Assembly: GCA_002698785.1 (NCBI GenBank) | Contig: PAAG01000014.1 | Location: forward strand, 1-64,000 | Direction of reading: 5' to 3' | Source of the DNA: Verrucomicrobiales bacterium | GTDB taxonomy: Bacteria > Verrucomicrobiota > Verrucomicrobiia > Verrucomicrobiales > DEV007 | Length of the DNA: 64,000 nucleotides | Shown: positions 1-10,539 of the stretch, piece by piece | How the letters are laid out: every line of letters starts with the position of its first letter | Numbering within the stretch: the first letter of the stretch is position 1 | Position numbers and translations under genes: made by a program | Notes under the pieces: model-generated | What the model was told of the DNA's origin: nothing | Database searches by the model: none | What the model saw: only the letters and a program-made list of their open reading frames with translations

Positions 1-1628
<1,628 letters not shown>

Positions 1629-1676
1629 TCAGCGAAACAGTGGCGAAAATCGGTCTTGGAATGAGATAAATTCATT

Positions 1677-1757
1677 GAGTGACTCCCTGCGGCAGCATTA
1701 CCTGCATCAGGTTCAAAGGGTCTTTCTCAGCGCATCAGGGCGCACCCCTGTCAGAGA
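1677..1757 (-). promoter_or_regulatory. TPP riboswitch (THI element) controlling thiC
   Basis: On the reverse strand the conserved THI-box blocks appear in order: GGGGTGC, CTGAGA, ACCCTTTGAACCTGAT, then GGTAATGC and GCAGGGA, closed by an outer stem around TCTCTGA and TCACTCA. This is the TPP-binding aptamer. It lies directly upstream of thiC in the correct orientation, so high thiamine pyrophosphate should shut thiC off. Downstream, AAGACCG (complement of 1652-1658) can pair with CGGTCTT (complement of 1599-1605). That may be part of the expression platform, but the loop is large and this point is inference. Confidence 0.95.
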
Positions 1758-1844
1758 CTATACCAGAGTAGCGGAAACCCCGTCTCCGTCAAGAAATTCA
1801 GGCTTTTTGCCGCGGCAACCCTCGGTTGGTGATTCAGAGTTGCT

Positions 1845-1873
1845 GAATATCAGATGTTGTCGGAAACTGACAA
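1845..1873 (-). promoter_or_regulatory. Possible promoter for the thiC riboswitch transcript
   Basis: On the reverse strand TTGTCA (1873-1868) is followed after 17 nt by ATATTC (1850-1845), a fair -35 and a weak -10. Transcription would start about 80 nt before the THI element. The position is sensible but the -10 match is only partial. Confidence 0.35.
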
Positions 1874-1921
1874 AGTGAACCCAAGAAAGTAAAGCTCTCG
1901 CTCGTTCACACATGAGTGCAC

Positions 1922-3043
1922 ATGAGGTTGCTCGATCGCTACATTGCCAAACAGGTCTTCATTTCCGCTACCTACGCGATAGTGGTGATCATTGTCGTAC
2001 TGATTCTTGGGAATGTCTTTAAGGAGATTCTGAGGGAGCTGGCTAAACGCCCGGACCTGAGCCTCGGCTTTGTTTTCAAATTTATTCTCCTGTTTATCCC
2101 GATTTCCTTAAGCCTCGCGATACCATTCTCCTTCCTTACTTCGATCCTTTTGACATTCGGGCGATTATCCGCAGATAGTGAGTTTGTTTCCATGCGAATG
2201 GCCGGTCTTTCCATGTGGCGCATTTGCTTCCCGGTGGGATTAGTCGCTCTCTTTTTCACCGGAGTCTGTGCCTGGGTGAACCTTTCGATCACACCGGCGG
2301 CGAAGCTTGAGATGGAGGGCATGAAAGACTCGTTTATTAACTTGGTAAAACGAGAGCCGATGATGGTCTTTCCTGACCGGCAGGTAATGGATACGATTCC
2401 GGAACGGCTGATCTTTGCGAAGAAAGAAGGCGGCAAACTGAAGGGAGTCCAGGTGGTGCAGATGCAGGAGGACGCCCCTTACATGGTAGCTATCGCAAAA
2501 GAAGCTGAAGTTTCGGTGAATCTGGATCCAAAGAATCCCGAAATGATTCTAAAGATGAACGACGTGAACCTGATGCTCAAAGGTCAAGAGGAAGAGTTCA
2601 TGGATCAAAGCCAGCCTGTCTTTATGGAAGAAGCCACTGCTGGCGTTCCCCTCGATGAGTTTGCCAAGGATGGGGAAGAAGTTCGCGATCAACCCGAAAA
2701 TATCAGTCTGAAAAGGCTGATTCGTAAGGTAGGCGATTCCTCACTTGAGAAAGAAATGCGTGCGACCTATCGCACAGAGCTCAGTATGAGGTTCGCCTTT
2801 TCCGTCTCATGTCTGACATTTGGACTGATCGGCGTTCCACTCGGCATTACTGCCCAAAGGCGTGAGAGCACGGCTGGCTTCGTTCTGAGCATGATTATTG
2901 CGGTGGTCTATTATGTGATGCTCACTTTCGCTCAAATGCAGCGGGAGAACGAGAGCATGTATCCGCATTTGCTGGTCTGGATCCCGAACATCCTCTTCCT
3001 GGGGCTGGGGCTTTTTCTATTCTGGAAGCTGAGTCGGAAGTAA
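1922..3043 (+). CDS. LptF/LptG-family LPS export permease
   Basis: This 373-residue inner-membrane protein belongs to the YjgP/YjgQ (LptF/LptG) family. These proteins form the membrane part of the LptB2FG ABC transporter that pulls LPS out of the inner membrane. The N-terminus RLLDRYIAKQVF and the first membrane segments, with the pair FSFLTSILLTFGRLSADSEF and VSMRMAGLSMWRI, are typical, as is ITPAAKLEMEGMK. A periplasmic beta-rich domain follows (about 115-270), then three C-terminal membrane helices. A GTG at 1916 is also in frame. The ATG at 1922 is preferred, though neither has a strong ribosome site. Only one such permease is visible here, so a partner must lie elsewhere. lptE and lptD are in the same window but in other transcription units. 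Confidence 0.93.
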   Translation: MRLLDRYIAKQVFISATYAIVVIIVVLILGNVFKEILRELAKRPDLSLGFVFKFILLFIPISLSLAIPFSFLTSILLTFGRLSADSEFVSMRMAGLSMWRICFPVGLVALFFTGVCAWVNLSITPAAKLEMEGMKDSFINLVKREPMMVFPDRQVMDTIPERLIFAKKEGGKLKGVQVVQMQEDAPYMVAIAKEAEVSVNLDPKNPEMILKMNDVNLMLKGQEEEFMDQSQPVFMEEATAGVPLDEFAKDGEEVRDQPENISLKRLIRKVGDSSLEKEMRATYRTELSMRFAFSVSCLTFGLIGVPLGITAQRRESTAGFVLSMIIAVVYYVMLTFAQMQRENESMYPHLLVWIPNILFLGLGLFLFWKLSRK

Positions 3044-3059
3044 TTCGGCAGCTGCCTTT

Positions 3060-4046
3060 TCAGACTTGCCTAAAGATACGAGACTCCGGGAGGTGCTTTC
3101 TCAACGCATCACATACCGTTTCGATCATCTCGGACTCCAGGTCTTTTGAGTATGTCACTTGACCACTGTGCGGAAGCATCTCTTGCAAGGCAAAGAGTGG
3201 ATCAGACGGGTAGAGCTTCACGATTCTCTCAAACATCGCTTTCGGGAAACGCATTGGACCGAGCGTGACAGAGTGAATTGCTGCAGGCTCGACCTTTGCA
3301 AACAACTCATCGATCATTTCCCGATAGAGTTTCTTGAAACCGGGCCACGGTACAAGCGGATCGAGGCGAAGTCCTACGGGCCATCCCTGTGCAGAGAGCT
3401 TTTCAAGTTTACTTAGCCTGACGGAGTAGCTTGGGGCGCCGTGTTCTATTTCGCGAGCAATTACATCGGGAGTTAGCGTGTAGGCGACGACAATGTTGCT
3501 GGCGGTTTCTTCACGCTCCAGAACTGAAGTGTTTGCACTCTTCGTTCGCAGCTCCAGAACAGCCTTGGGGCGCTTACTGAAAAACTGAAGGAACTCACCG
3601 GCAAACCCTGTGAGCGATTCCATGGCGAGCGAGTCACAATCGTATCCGGAAAAGAAACAGACCTGTTCACTGGAATCCGCCAGCACTGCATCGATGTCTT
3701 CTTTGAACTCTTCGAAATTTACGAAAAACACATAGTGCGCCGAACTGTACATTCCTTGAAGGAAGCAATAACGGCAATCATAAAGGCAATTCAGCATGTG
3801 GCTGAAATACATGTTTCTTCCAGGACCTATGCTATATCCGTCGGGGGCAGGCAAGACCCTGGCTCCGTGCTTCTGCGCGAGAATCAAAGCAGGTCGCTTT
3901 TTCTGCAGACGGAAGTTTTGCGAGCGGGGATTGAAAACCTCACTGTAGCGGCTGCATTCGATTACCGTGGATTTTGGATAGCGACCCAATATCTCAAGAA
4001 CACGAGGGTGCTCCCGAACACCCTCCTCCACGTAAATTGTATCCAT
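3060..4046 (-). CDS. Spore photoproduct lyase-like radical SAM protein
   Basis: A 328-residue protein of the SPL (SplB) family, close to the usual length of about 340. The radical SAM cluster motif is C87-X3-C91-X2-C94 (CLYDCRYC), followed by FLQGMY as in SPL. A further cysteine at about 137, in GYDCDSLAMESLT, sits where SPL enzymes carry the hydrogen-donor cysteine. The C-terminal half has RLDPLVPWPGF and SVTLGPMRFP, which match the family. SPL repairs the UV thymine dimer called spore photoproduct. In non-sporulating bacteria the substrate of such homologues is not established, so DNA-dimer repair is inference. It lies 12 nt downstream of the DUF4112 gene on the same strand, so the two may be co-transcribed. 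It converges on the LptF/G permease gene. Confidence 0.85.
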   Translation of the reverse strand: MDTIYVEEGVREHPRVLEILGRYPKSTVIECSRYSEVFNPRSQNFRLQKKRPALILAQKHGARVLPAPDGYSIGPGRNMYFSHMLNCLYDCRYCFLQGMYSSAHYVFFVNFEEFKEDIDAVLADSSEQVCFFSGYDCDSLAMESLTGFAGEFLQFFSKRPKAVLELRTKSANTSVLEREETASNIVVAYTLTPDVIAREIEHGAPSYSVRLSKLEKLSAQGWPVGLRLDPLVPWPGFKKLYREMIDELFAKVEPAAIHSVTLGPMRFPKAMFERIVKLYPSDPLFALQEMLPHSGQVTYSKDLESEMIETVCDALRKHLPESRIFRQV

Positions 4047-4058
4047 CCGTTGCGTATT

Positions 4059-4625
4059 CTAACGGGAAGAGCCAACCACTTCCTTCCAGAGCCAGGTCAG
4101 CACCAACGTGAACATGATCCAGGCGAGGACATTCATTATCAGAACGAATGCAATCACACCGACAACAAGCAGCAAGGGCCACCAACCTCCTCCCTCCTCA
4201 GTGCCATCATCAGAATCCAGATAGGTATCGAGGAGTTTGTAGTTTCTTGAGTTTGATTTGAACCAGAACGAAAACAAGTCCCCAATACCGGGTATCACTC
4301 CTAGCGTGGCATTCAACATCATGTTCCCCCCCATCTTGGCCAGCGTGCGGAGGGGGATACCCTTCTTCCCCGCCTCACCCAGGATAACGGCGCCAATGAG
4401 AGTGGCTACTGTTTCACCACCGTAGGGTAGCAAGCCTAATAAGGGATCGAGACCAAACCGGAATTTTGTCCCGGGAATCCGAATGCACTCATCCAACAAC
4501 CAGGAAACACGTTTCGAGGTTCCGGCTCGTGCCCGCAAGGAAGATACCCAGTCTTTCCCGGAAGAAAGCTCAGAACCCGATGTAGAATCGGGCCCTTTAG
4601 AACTAGACGATTGTTTCCCTGACAT
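4059..4625 (-). CDS. DUF4112 membrane protein
   Basis: A 188-residue protein whose middle part matches DUF4112: IPGTKFRFGLDPLLGLLPYGG, then a glycine-rich membrane segment, MGGNMMLNATLGVIPGIGDLF and a C-terminal hydrophobic helix (about 155-180). The N-terminal 50 residues are serine-rich and probably cytoplasmic and disordered. It is likely an inner-membrane protein with two to three membrane segments. Its biochemical role is unknown. It sits between a TMEM43-like gene (19 nt upstream) and the SPL-like gene (12 nt downstream), all on the minus strand, so a small operon is likely. Confidence 0.85.
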   Translation of the reverse strand: MSGKQSSSSKGPDSTSGSELSSGKDWVSSLRARAGTSKRVSWLLDECIRIPGTKFRFGLDPLLGLLPYGGETVATLIGAVILGEAGKKGIPLRTLAKMGGNMMLNATLGVIPGIGDLFSFWFKSNSRNYKLLDTYLDSDDGTEEGGGWWPLLLVVGVIAFVLIMNVLAWIMFTLVLTWLWKEVVGSSR

Positions 4626-4644
4626 TCAGTGAGAAAGAGCCTCC

Positions 4645-5844
4645 TCAGGCGAGAGGCGGAGGTGCATCATCCATCGGGGGAGGCGTAGAGGCAGGCATGG
4701 TAGGAACCTCGGGAGCCTTCCGTAGTTTGATGATTGCAAGAACGACAAGCCCGACCGTTACGACCAAGATTCCGATTCCCAGAATCGGACGATAAAAAAT
4801 CCAGGCAAACGCTACAGTGACTGTCCAGACAATACCTGCGAGGAGGAATCCAATGATACCAGTGCCTGCGGCGGCGATCTTCCCAAGGAAGGGGAGGACA
4901 CTGGCAAAGACCGAAATCGGCTTCAGAATAAGCCCAAAACCAACCAGAAGAAGAACAAAGCCAACGATCCGAATGCCCCAAGTCATGACTTTATTCGCTT
5001 CCTGGGCAGCCTGAAACATTTCAGCTGCGGGGACGATCCCACGAGAGAGAAGGTCCACGTTGCCGGTTTTCGCTTGGTAGGAAACGAAGGAGTTGCCTTT
5101 CTGCTGGGCAACTACACTGACAGGACCTGGCCGAATAATTCCGAAAGTGATTCTAACGTCACCCAGATTGGGAACATTCGGGTCGTTTCCAATGTAGACT
5201 GAGCCATTGCTTACTTTGGCTTTTTCTTTCACTGCCGCAGAGGCTTTGTCCAGAGATGCAATTGGAAGTGTCTCCGTGCCGGAAATCTTCGAAATCAGAA
5301 ATTTAGGAAGTGAGAACGCCCCGACAGTTACTCCATTTGCCAGGAATGATGCTGACTCGAATGGCATGGTTTTGGGATTCTGCGGTGCACTGGGATCTTT
5401 GAAGCTTGAGGAATCCACCAGTGATCCTCTCCACTCTTTGGAGTAGGAATAAGTCTTTACGGTCTCGGTGCCTCCGCCCACCTTGTTTTTGGTCTCAGAC
5501 TTTACGTTCTCGACCCACTGATACATTTCGACGGTCCTTTGGAGCTTGATGGCATCTTCTGACACTCCGAACTCGGCGTCACTGACAGGGCCAGAAGTCT
5601 TCGCGTCTCCGGAGATATGGACCAATTTACCTTCCATGGCAGGGTCCACTTTGGCGGAGCTCACTTCGACCACTGCACCAGCGCCTTCTTTCAGGGCTTT
5701 GTAGCGCTTGACGGCACGTCCTTCACCCCAGAAAAGTAGCGCCACGGTACCCGCGACTAGAATAAACCCAAAGAATACTCCACCAATGGAACCTTTGGCC
5801 CGACTGCCGAAACCCTGACGAGTCACCTCAACAAATTGGCTCAT
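4645..5844 (-). CDS. TMEM43 family membrane protein
   Basis: A protein of about 399 residues with the TMEM43/LUMA architecture. A single membrane helix lies near the N-terminus (about 20-40, GGVFFGFILVAGTVALLFWG). A long soluble domain follows, containing DAEFGVSEDAIKLQRTVEMYQWVE and YSYSKEWRG. Three or four C-terminal membrane helices (about 270-370) and a proline-rich tail end the protein. The ATG at 5844 (MSQFVEVTRQGF) is preferred. An in-frame upstream ATG at 5952 would add an unlikely cysteine-containing extension and overlap the previous gene. Bacterial members have no settled function; the animal protein is a nuclear-envelope and ER membrane organiser. It heads the TMEM43-DUF4112-SPL-like gene group. 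Confidence 0.85.
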   Translation of the reverse strand: MSQFVEVTRQGFGSRAKGSIGGVFFGFILVAGTVALLFWGEGRAVKRYKALKEGAGAVVEVSSAKVDPAMEGKLVHISGDAKTSGPVSDAEFGVSEDAIKLQRTVEMYQWVENVKSETKNKVGGGTETVKTYSYSKEWRGSLVDSSSFKDPSAPQNPKTMPFESASFLANGVTVGAFSLPKFLISKISGTETLPIASLDKASAAVKEKAKVSNGSVYIGNDPNVPNLGDVRITFGIIRPGPVSVVAQQKGNSFVSYQAKTGNVDLLSRGIVPAAEMFQAAQEANKVMTWGIRIVGFVLLLVGFGLILKPISVFASVLPFLGKIAAAGTGIIGFLLAGIVWTVTVAFAWIFYRPILGIGILVVTVGLVVLAIIKLRKAPEVPTMPASTPPPMDDAPPPLA

Positions 5845-5944
5845 GCCATTTTCTACCAAACAAGTGCACTTCGCGCAACTTGCAATCAGGTGAACTCTTT
5901 GCCAATCACCCGGATTATTCGGAAAAAGACCGGATAGGTCCGCC

Positions 5945-7153
5945 TCATTCAATTAGCAGTCCAGCAAAACGGACGGGGAAAGGCTTGTCCGCTTTGATGG
6001 AGAAACAGAAATCGTTGTAGTCGTAGTCGACTCCAAACACAGACTGATCCAAGGCAAAAGCATCCTCGACTCCCACCTCTATATTCAGATTGTTACCGCT
6101 GTTGCCAAAGCTCTTGAACTTCGCTCGTGCACTGGACTTTCCTTCGAAAGACGCTCCGGGGGAAATTCGTTGAATCGTGTCTCCATTGCTGGTGTTTACG
6201 GAATAGCCGGAACCGCCGGCGAAGACAAAAGAGCCGTCGGCCTTCTTCAGGCGTCCGATAGTAAAAACAGCAAGACCAATCTCGGTAACGCTGTCGGTGT
6301 CTATAACCACTTCTACACTGGTCGTATTCCCTGAGCCACCATCGCTGTCTCCTAATTTTTGAGCCTGTCCGTTGACTATGATGTGGGCAGTGTTGAGAGC
6401 CCATGCAGAACCGGAGTTTTGGGTGAAAGTTATTTTGACCTTCTTCAAACTCTCTTCGGGTTCCTCGTCTGGCTCTTCGACAGGGGGCTCAGTCACTGGT
6501 GGCGTCACGGGAGGGACAGTTGGCGGTGGAATTCCGGGATCATCTACTTTGACGACTGCAATATCTGTCGGCCCCTGCGCTTCCGGAACAGTGGCTTCAG
6601 TGTAGTCCCAGATCCATCCAGATTCTTTTGAATAGCTGACTGCCGAGTTCTTCCTCTCTTCTACTTCGGGTTCTCCCTCAGTACCATTAACGCGATGGTC
6701 GAACTCGCCCACTTGTTCACTTCCGTCTCCTGTCGCAGAAACAAATTTCATTTGTGATGAATCCCACTTTGCTCCGAAACGTTGTTCTCCTTCATTGAAA
6801 AGGACGAAACTGAGATCAGAAGCAACAACCGATCCATTGGCCGCCCCTACGAATATTCTGGAAGCCTCATCACTGCGCACCGTCTTCAATTTTTCGATGA
6901 CTACTTGTGGATCGTCGATCCCATCGAGAGAACCGCCGTTCGATAGGTAGACGGAGATTGCTCGATTAACGGTGGCGATATCTCGATCAATCTTCGAGTC
7001 AGAAACGTCATTTTCTAACTTTCCAAACCCCAGAATCGCTACGGTTGCAACGATACCCAGCACTCCAACTACGACGAGCACCTCGACGATGGAAAAGCCG
7101 GAATTGAAATGCTTGCGAACCGAGAAGGCCCGACGTTTGGAAAGCCTAGCCAT
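5945..7153 (-). CDS. Type IV prepilin-like protein with proline-rich hinge and C-terminal beta domain
   Basis: About 402 residues. A class III signal ends in G19-F20-SIVE, with the glutamate at mature position 5, followed by the hydrophobic helix VLVVVGVLGIVATVAILGF. This is the type IV pilin/pseudopilin N-terminus processed by PilD. The pilin-like part runs to about residue 190. A proline-rich linker (about 205-235, PPPTVPPVTPPVTEPP) then joins a beta-rich domain ending in DYDYNDFCFSI, which loosely recalls DUF4114-type domains. The ATG at 7153 is chosen because a start at 7201 would be TTG and would put 16 extra residues before the signal. At about 400 residues it is far longer than ordinary pseudopilins, so it may be a minor pilin or tip adhesin. 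No pilus assembly gene is nearby. Confidence 0.8.
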   Translation of the reverse strand: MARLSKRRAFSVRKHFNSGFSIVEVLVVVGVLGIVATVAILGFGKLENDVSDSKIDRDIATVNRAISVYLSNGGSLDGIDDPQVVIEKLKTVRSDEASRIFVGAANGSVVASDLSFVLFNEGEQRFGAKWDSSQMKFVSATGDGSEQVGEFDHRVNGTEGEPEVEERKNSAVSYSKESGWIWDYTEATVPEAQGPTDIAVVKVDDPGIPPPTVPPVTPPVTEPPVEEPDEEPEESLKKVKITFTQNSGSAWALNTAHIIVNGQAQKLGDSDGGSGNTTSVEVVIDTDSVTEIGLAVFTIGRLKKADGSFVFAGGSGYSVNTSNGDTIQRISPGASFEGKSSARAKFKSFGNSGNNLNIEVGVEDAFALDQSVFGVDYDYNDFCFSIKADKPFPVRFAGLLIE

Positions 7154-7306
7154 AGAAAGGAAATAGCCAAACTTAACATAATTACCATAAATTAGCAACA
7201 AGATCGATTGCTGCCAGGTGCGACTAGCTGAAATCTATCCTCCAAGAGGCAGACTTCGCTCAGAAAAAGGTTCGATGTGCTCGAAATCCTCGAAGGATGA
7301 GGACAA

Positions 7307-8974
7307 TTACGCCATGGCGGTCGTCTTGATGTCCATCAACATTTGGGCATTCGAAGGATATCGCTCAAGGCAACGAAGGAGCCATTCCATTGCATCAACT
7401 GGCTTGTAACCGCTGAGACCTCGCCGGATGACATAGATCTTCTCAAGCACGTGAGGAGGCAGAAGTAATTCTTCTCGTCGTGTGCCTGATTTGTGAATAT
7501 CTACAGCAGGGTAGATATAGTTCTGCGAGATCTGACGGTCCAGAACGAGCTCCATATTCCCAGTTCCCTTAAATTCTTGCAAGATTGCTTCGTCAGCTTT
7601 GCTGTTCGTCTGAACGAGAGCGGTCGCAATGATTGTGAGGGAACCTGCCTCACGAGTGTTCCTTGCGGCCGCAAAAATACGACGAGGCACCTCAAGTGCA
7701 CCAACAATGAGTCCACCGCTCGCAGTACCGCGCTTTCCACCTCTCATCTGACTGTTGAAGGCCCGTGCAAGCCGCGTGATCGAATCCATGAGGATTACCA
7801 CATGTTCACCAGCCTCGACCAGTCTCTTGGCACGTTCAATGGCTAACAATGCGATTCTTGTGTGATCTTTCCCGTCGGAGTCGTTCGAACTTGAGAAAAC
7901 TTCAAGGTCAGGGAAAGAACGCTCAAAATCTGTCACTTCCTCCGGACGTTCGTCAACGAGAAGCACCATGACATGCATCTCATCTTCGTAATTCTCTTGG
8001 AGCCCTTCGGCGATGTGATGAAGCAATGTCGTTTTGCCAGTCCTTGGTGGGGCTACGATCAATCCTCGCTGACCTCGTCCGATCGGTGCAACCAGGTCGA
8101 TAACTCGAGTCGTCATCCTTGTCGGCTCTGTTTCCAGAGTAAGCTTCTTGTCAGGGTTGATTGCAGTCAACTCTTCAAAGTAGGGGAGGCGAGTGTATTC
8201 TTCGGGCTCGCGGTTGTTGATCGAAACGAGTTCAACAAGCTGCGGACCTCGGATACCTTGTTTCGAAATGCACTTCACCCAGAGTCCATCCCTGAGACCA
8301 TAGACGCGAACAACTTCCGGAGTGATGAATACATCTTTCGGAGACTGCTGGTAATTTCTCTTCCTTTCACGGAGAAATCCGAATCCCTTGGGCGAAATTT
8401 CGACAATTCCCTCTGCTTCGACTGGAGGAGCCGCTTCGAGAGCTGCTGCTTCGCGAGCTCTTTCTTTTTCCTTTCGCTCTAGATAGCGCTGTTTACGGCT
8501 CTTTTGTGGTGGTTTCTTCTCTCCTTGAGACTCACCGTCGTTGCCTGACTTCTGCGCCTCGCCACCTGATGCCTTCTCATTGTCTTTTACGCCATCCTGA
8601 TTTGAGTCTGTCTTGGCCTGCGCCGTCTGCTTTCTGGAAGAATTCTTTTTCTTGGCTCTAGGGGGACGGGAAGAATTGCGTTTTTCTGAACCTGCCTCAT
8701 CCGACTGCTCTTTTGGCTTTCGACCAGACCGGGATCCACGCCCTCGTGGAGACTCCTTCTTGTCATTTTTCTGGGACTTGTCAGGGGCCTCGACTTCGCC
8801 TGTTGTTTCTTTCTGCTTCGAACCTTTCGACCTCTTTTTCACAGGCTCAGAATTATCGTCAACTTTTGCGACTTCTTCGGCAAGAAACTCTGCATATGCA
8901 TCAGCACCTTCGACGGACACATTGTCCTCTTTAGCGACTGCATCGGTCTCTTCAGAAGTTTTCGAATTACTCAT
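7307..8974 (-). CDS. rho: Transcription termination factor Rho with long disordered N-terminal extension
   Basis: Rho is the hexameric RNA-dependent ATPase that ends transcription. The 555 residues split into a charged, low-complexity extension (1 to about 187, rich in K, R, E, S and G) and a complete Rho core. The core has the RNA-binding OB fold (GIVEISPKGFGFLR onward), Walker A APPRTGKT at about 308-315, Walker B VVILMDSITRLARA, the Q-loop stretch NSQMRGGKRGTASGG and the R-loop FKGTGNMEL. E. coli Rho has 419 residues, so the extension accounts for the extra length. The upstream 590 bp carry no gene, leaving room for a long leader. Rho leaders are often autoregulatory, but no specific element is identified here. 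Confidence 0.97.
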   Translation of the reverse strand: MSNSKTSEETDAVAKEDNVSVEGADAYAEFLAEEVAKVDDNSEPVKKRSKGSKQKETTGEVEAPDKSQKNDKKESPRGRGSRSGRKPKEQSDEAGSEKRNSSRPPRAKKKNSSRKQTAQAKTDSNQDGVKDNEKASGGEAQKSGNDGESQGEKKPPQKSRKQRYLERKEKERAREAAALEAAPPVEAEGIVEISPKGFGFLRERKRNYQQSPKDVFITPEVVRVYGLRDGLWVKCISKQGIRGPQLVELVSINNREPEEYTRLPYFEELTAINPDKKLTLETEPTRMTTRVIDLVAPIGRGQRGLIVAPPRTGKTTLLHHIAEGLQENYEDEMHVMVLLVDERPEEVTDFERSFPDLEVFSSSNDSDGKDHTRIALLAIERAKRLVEAGEHVVILMDSITRLARAFNSQMRGGKRGTASGGLIVGALEVPRRIFAAARNTREAGSLTIIATALVQTNSKADEAILQEFKGTGNMELVLDRQISQNYIYPAVDIHKSGTRREELLLPPHVLEKIYVIRRGLSGYKPVDAMEWLLRCLERYPSNAQMLMDIKTTAMA

Positions 8975-9566
8975 GGGAGATTAAAATGGGGAGGGGCGAA
9001 GGACGAAATTGCCGTGATGGAAAGAACCTGATAAAGGTCGTCGTGTATTCCTCGGAAAACAGCTGTCCCGGTATTGCTTTTTCTAAATTGGTTGATTGTC
9101 AGGGCCATTCTGCGTTGAACTGGCAGCGGGGCTTTAAAACTTGTCTAAGAACTCCAATCTACGGAGTTCGTCTGGTTTTTCTCAAAGAATTTTGCGTTTC
9201 CTGAATGTTAAGACATCTAAGTGACCAAGACAGAACGTCTCAGCGCAGCCCCGATATCGAAACTGATTGTCCCTTAATCTGGGTCAATGGATACTCGCGC
9301 TCGAAAGGGGTGAGGAAGGGTTACACGAGTTCCCGAACGAACAAAAGGTCAGGGACCACAAAACTTGGACTTCGATCCTGCGGCGCGCAAGTGAAAAATG
9401 CGTTTGGTAGTCTTCATCGAGCGACTGGTGGGATTTTCACAAAAAAATTCGGCTGTCAGCCCCAGGTCAGAGCCACTTTTGAAGAGGCAAACGCGTAACA
9501 AACTTGCCCTCATGCCCGATCAAGAGGTTTTAAAAAAAGAGTAAATATTGCAATTAAAAGACTTAT
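8975..9566. other. Non-coding interval between rho and panB
   Basis: About 590 bp upstream of rho and downstream of panB, both on the minus strand. Two open frames on the plus strand lack coding character, and no tRNA-like T-loop is seen. The sequence just before rho is C-rich on the transcribed strand, as expected for a Rho-sensitive leader, but that is only suggestive. Confidence 0.5.
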
Positions 9567-10328
9567 CTACAGGCGCTTGCGAACCTCTTCGGTGTATCTC
9601 TTGATCGCATTCCCCGTTACTTCTGCGACGTTGCCATATACCTTGGCAAAAGGAGGGACAAACCACGGATAACCTCCAACCACATCGTGCAACACGCGGA
9701 TTTGGCCATCACAATCGCTTCCGGCACCAATGCCAATTGTCGGTATTTTGCTCGACCGCGTAATCTCCGTGGCGACATCTGGAACGACGCTCTCAAGCAC
9801 GATAGCGAACACACCAGCTTCTTCCAGGCCAACTGCAGCCTCTTTCAGTGCAGAAGCTTCTACATCAGTCTTGCCTTTCTTCTTGTAGCCACCTTCTTCT
9901 CGAACGCGCTGCGGCAGCATTCCCAGGTGCCCGCAAACGGGAATACCTTCGGCCACAATCGCCCTGATTTTCTCCAACTGGCGCATCCCTCCTTCAAGCT
10001 TTACCGCGTCTGCACCGGCATCTGCCAAGACCAGGGAGCTTTTCACTGCCTGCTCCGGACTGTCATAAGTATTGATTGGCAAATCAGCCACCAAGACTGC
10101 GCTGGTGACCCCGCGGCGGACCATGGTGGTGTGGTAGGCGATCTGTTCAAGAGTCACTGAAGTAGTATCTTCGCAACCTGCCACAACCATGCCGAGTGAG
10201 TCGCCGACAAGTATGAGACCAATTCCTGCCTCATCGCACAAGCGTGCTGATGGGTAATCATAGGCAGTGATCGCAGTGACCGGGGTATCGAGGCGATCGA
10301 GGATTCGCTGTGCAGTAGGGTGGGGCAT
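9567..10328 (-). CDS. panB: 3-methyl-2-oxobutanoate hydroxymethyltransferase
   Basis: PanB makes ketopantoate from alpha-ketoisovalerate and methylene-tetrahydrofolate, the first committed step to pantothenate and CoA in the cytoplasm. With the ATG at 10328 the protein has about 253 residues, close to the family norm. The metal ligands are visible: D43 in LVGDSLG, D82 in VADLPI and E112 in KLEGG. The catalytic glutamate is E179 in VLESV. Other hallmarks are AYDYPSARL, VCGHLGMLPQ and IGIGAGSDCDGQ. The start at 10328 follows AGAAGAAAGA, whereas the longer frame needs a TTG at 10370. No panC is adjacent. The gene has a strong-looking promoter about 75 nt upstream. Confidence 0.95.
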   Translation of the reverse strand: MPHPTAQRILDRLDTPVTAITAYDYPSARLCDEAGIGLILVGDSLGMVVAGCEDTTSVTLEQIAYHTTMVRRGVTSAVLVADLPINTYDSPEQAVKSSLVLADAGADAVKLEGGMRQLEKIRAIVAEGIPVCGHLGMLPQRVREEGGYKKKGKTDVEASALKEAAVGLEEAGVFAIVLESVVPDVATEITRSSKIPTIGIGAGSDCDGQIRVLHDVVGGYPWFVPPFAKVYGNVAEVTGNAIKRYTEEVRKRL

Positions 10329-10407
10329 TCTTTCTTCTAGTCCGTCTTTACTGAGAGGATCGTGATGCAAGCACCTTACAGTCTCAACGGGATTTCATGC
10401 CTTATTT

Positions 10408-10436
10408 ATTATAATTCAATTGACTAATTATGACAA
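10408..10436 (-). promoter_or_regulatory. Predicted sigma-70 type promoter for panB
   Basis: On the reverse strand TTGTCA (10436-10431) and a perfect TATAAT (10413-10408) are separated by 17 nt. This gives a start near 10401 and a leader of about 70 nt before the panB ATG. It is the best promoter match noticed in the window. Confidence 0.6.
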
Positions 10437-10539
10437 TTATAGGAATATTGTAACTAACACGAAACAATTCGAGTCTTCGCCGCTTCGACAACAAACACAG
10501 GCATGGTGGGAACTCGGCCACATTCCAACACGAGCAGAC

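Noticed and set aside
3046-3058. GGCAGCTGCC palindrome before TTTT as a terminator for the LptF/G gene
   Set aside because: The palindrome has no loop, so a stable hairpin of useful length cannot form.
9330-9420. Possible tRNA around TTCGATCC between rho and panB
   Set aside because: No GGTTCGA T-loop, acceptor stem or anticodon arm could be drawn on either strand.
9205-9498. 97-codon plus-strand frame
   Set aside because: Composition looks random, no ribosome site, and no terminator or recognisable domain supports it.
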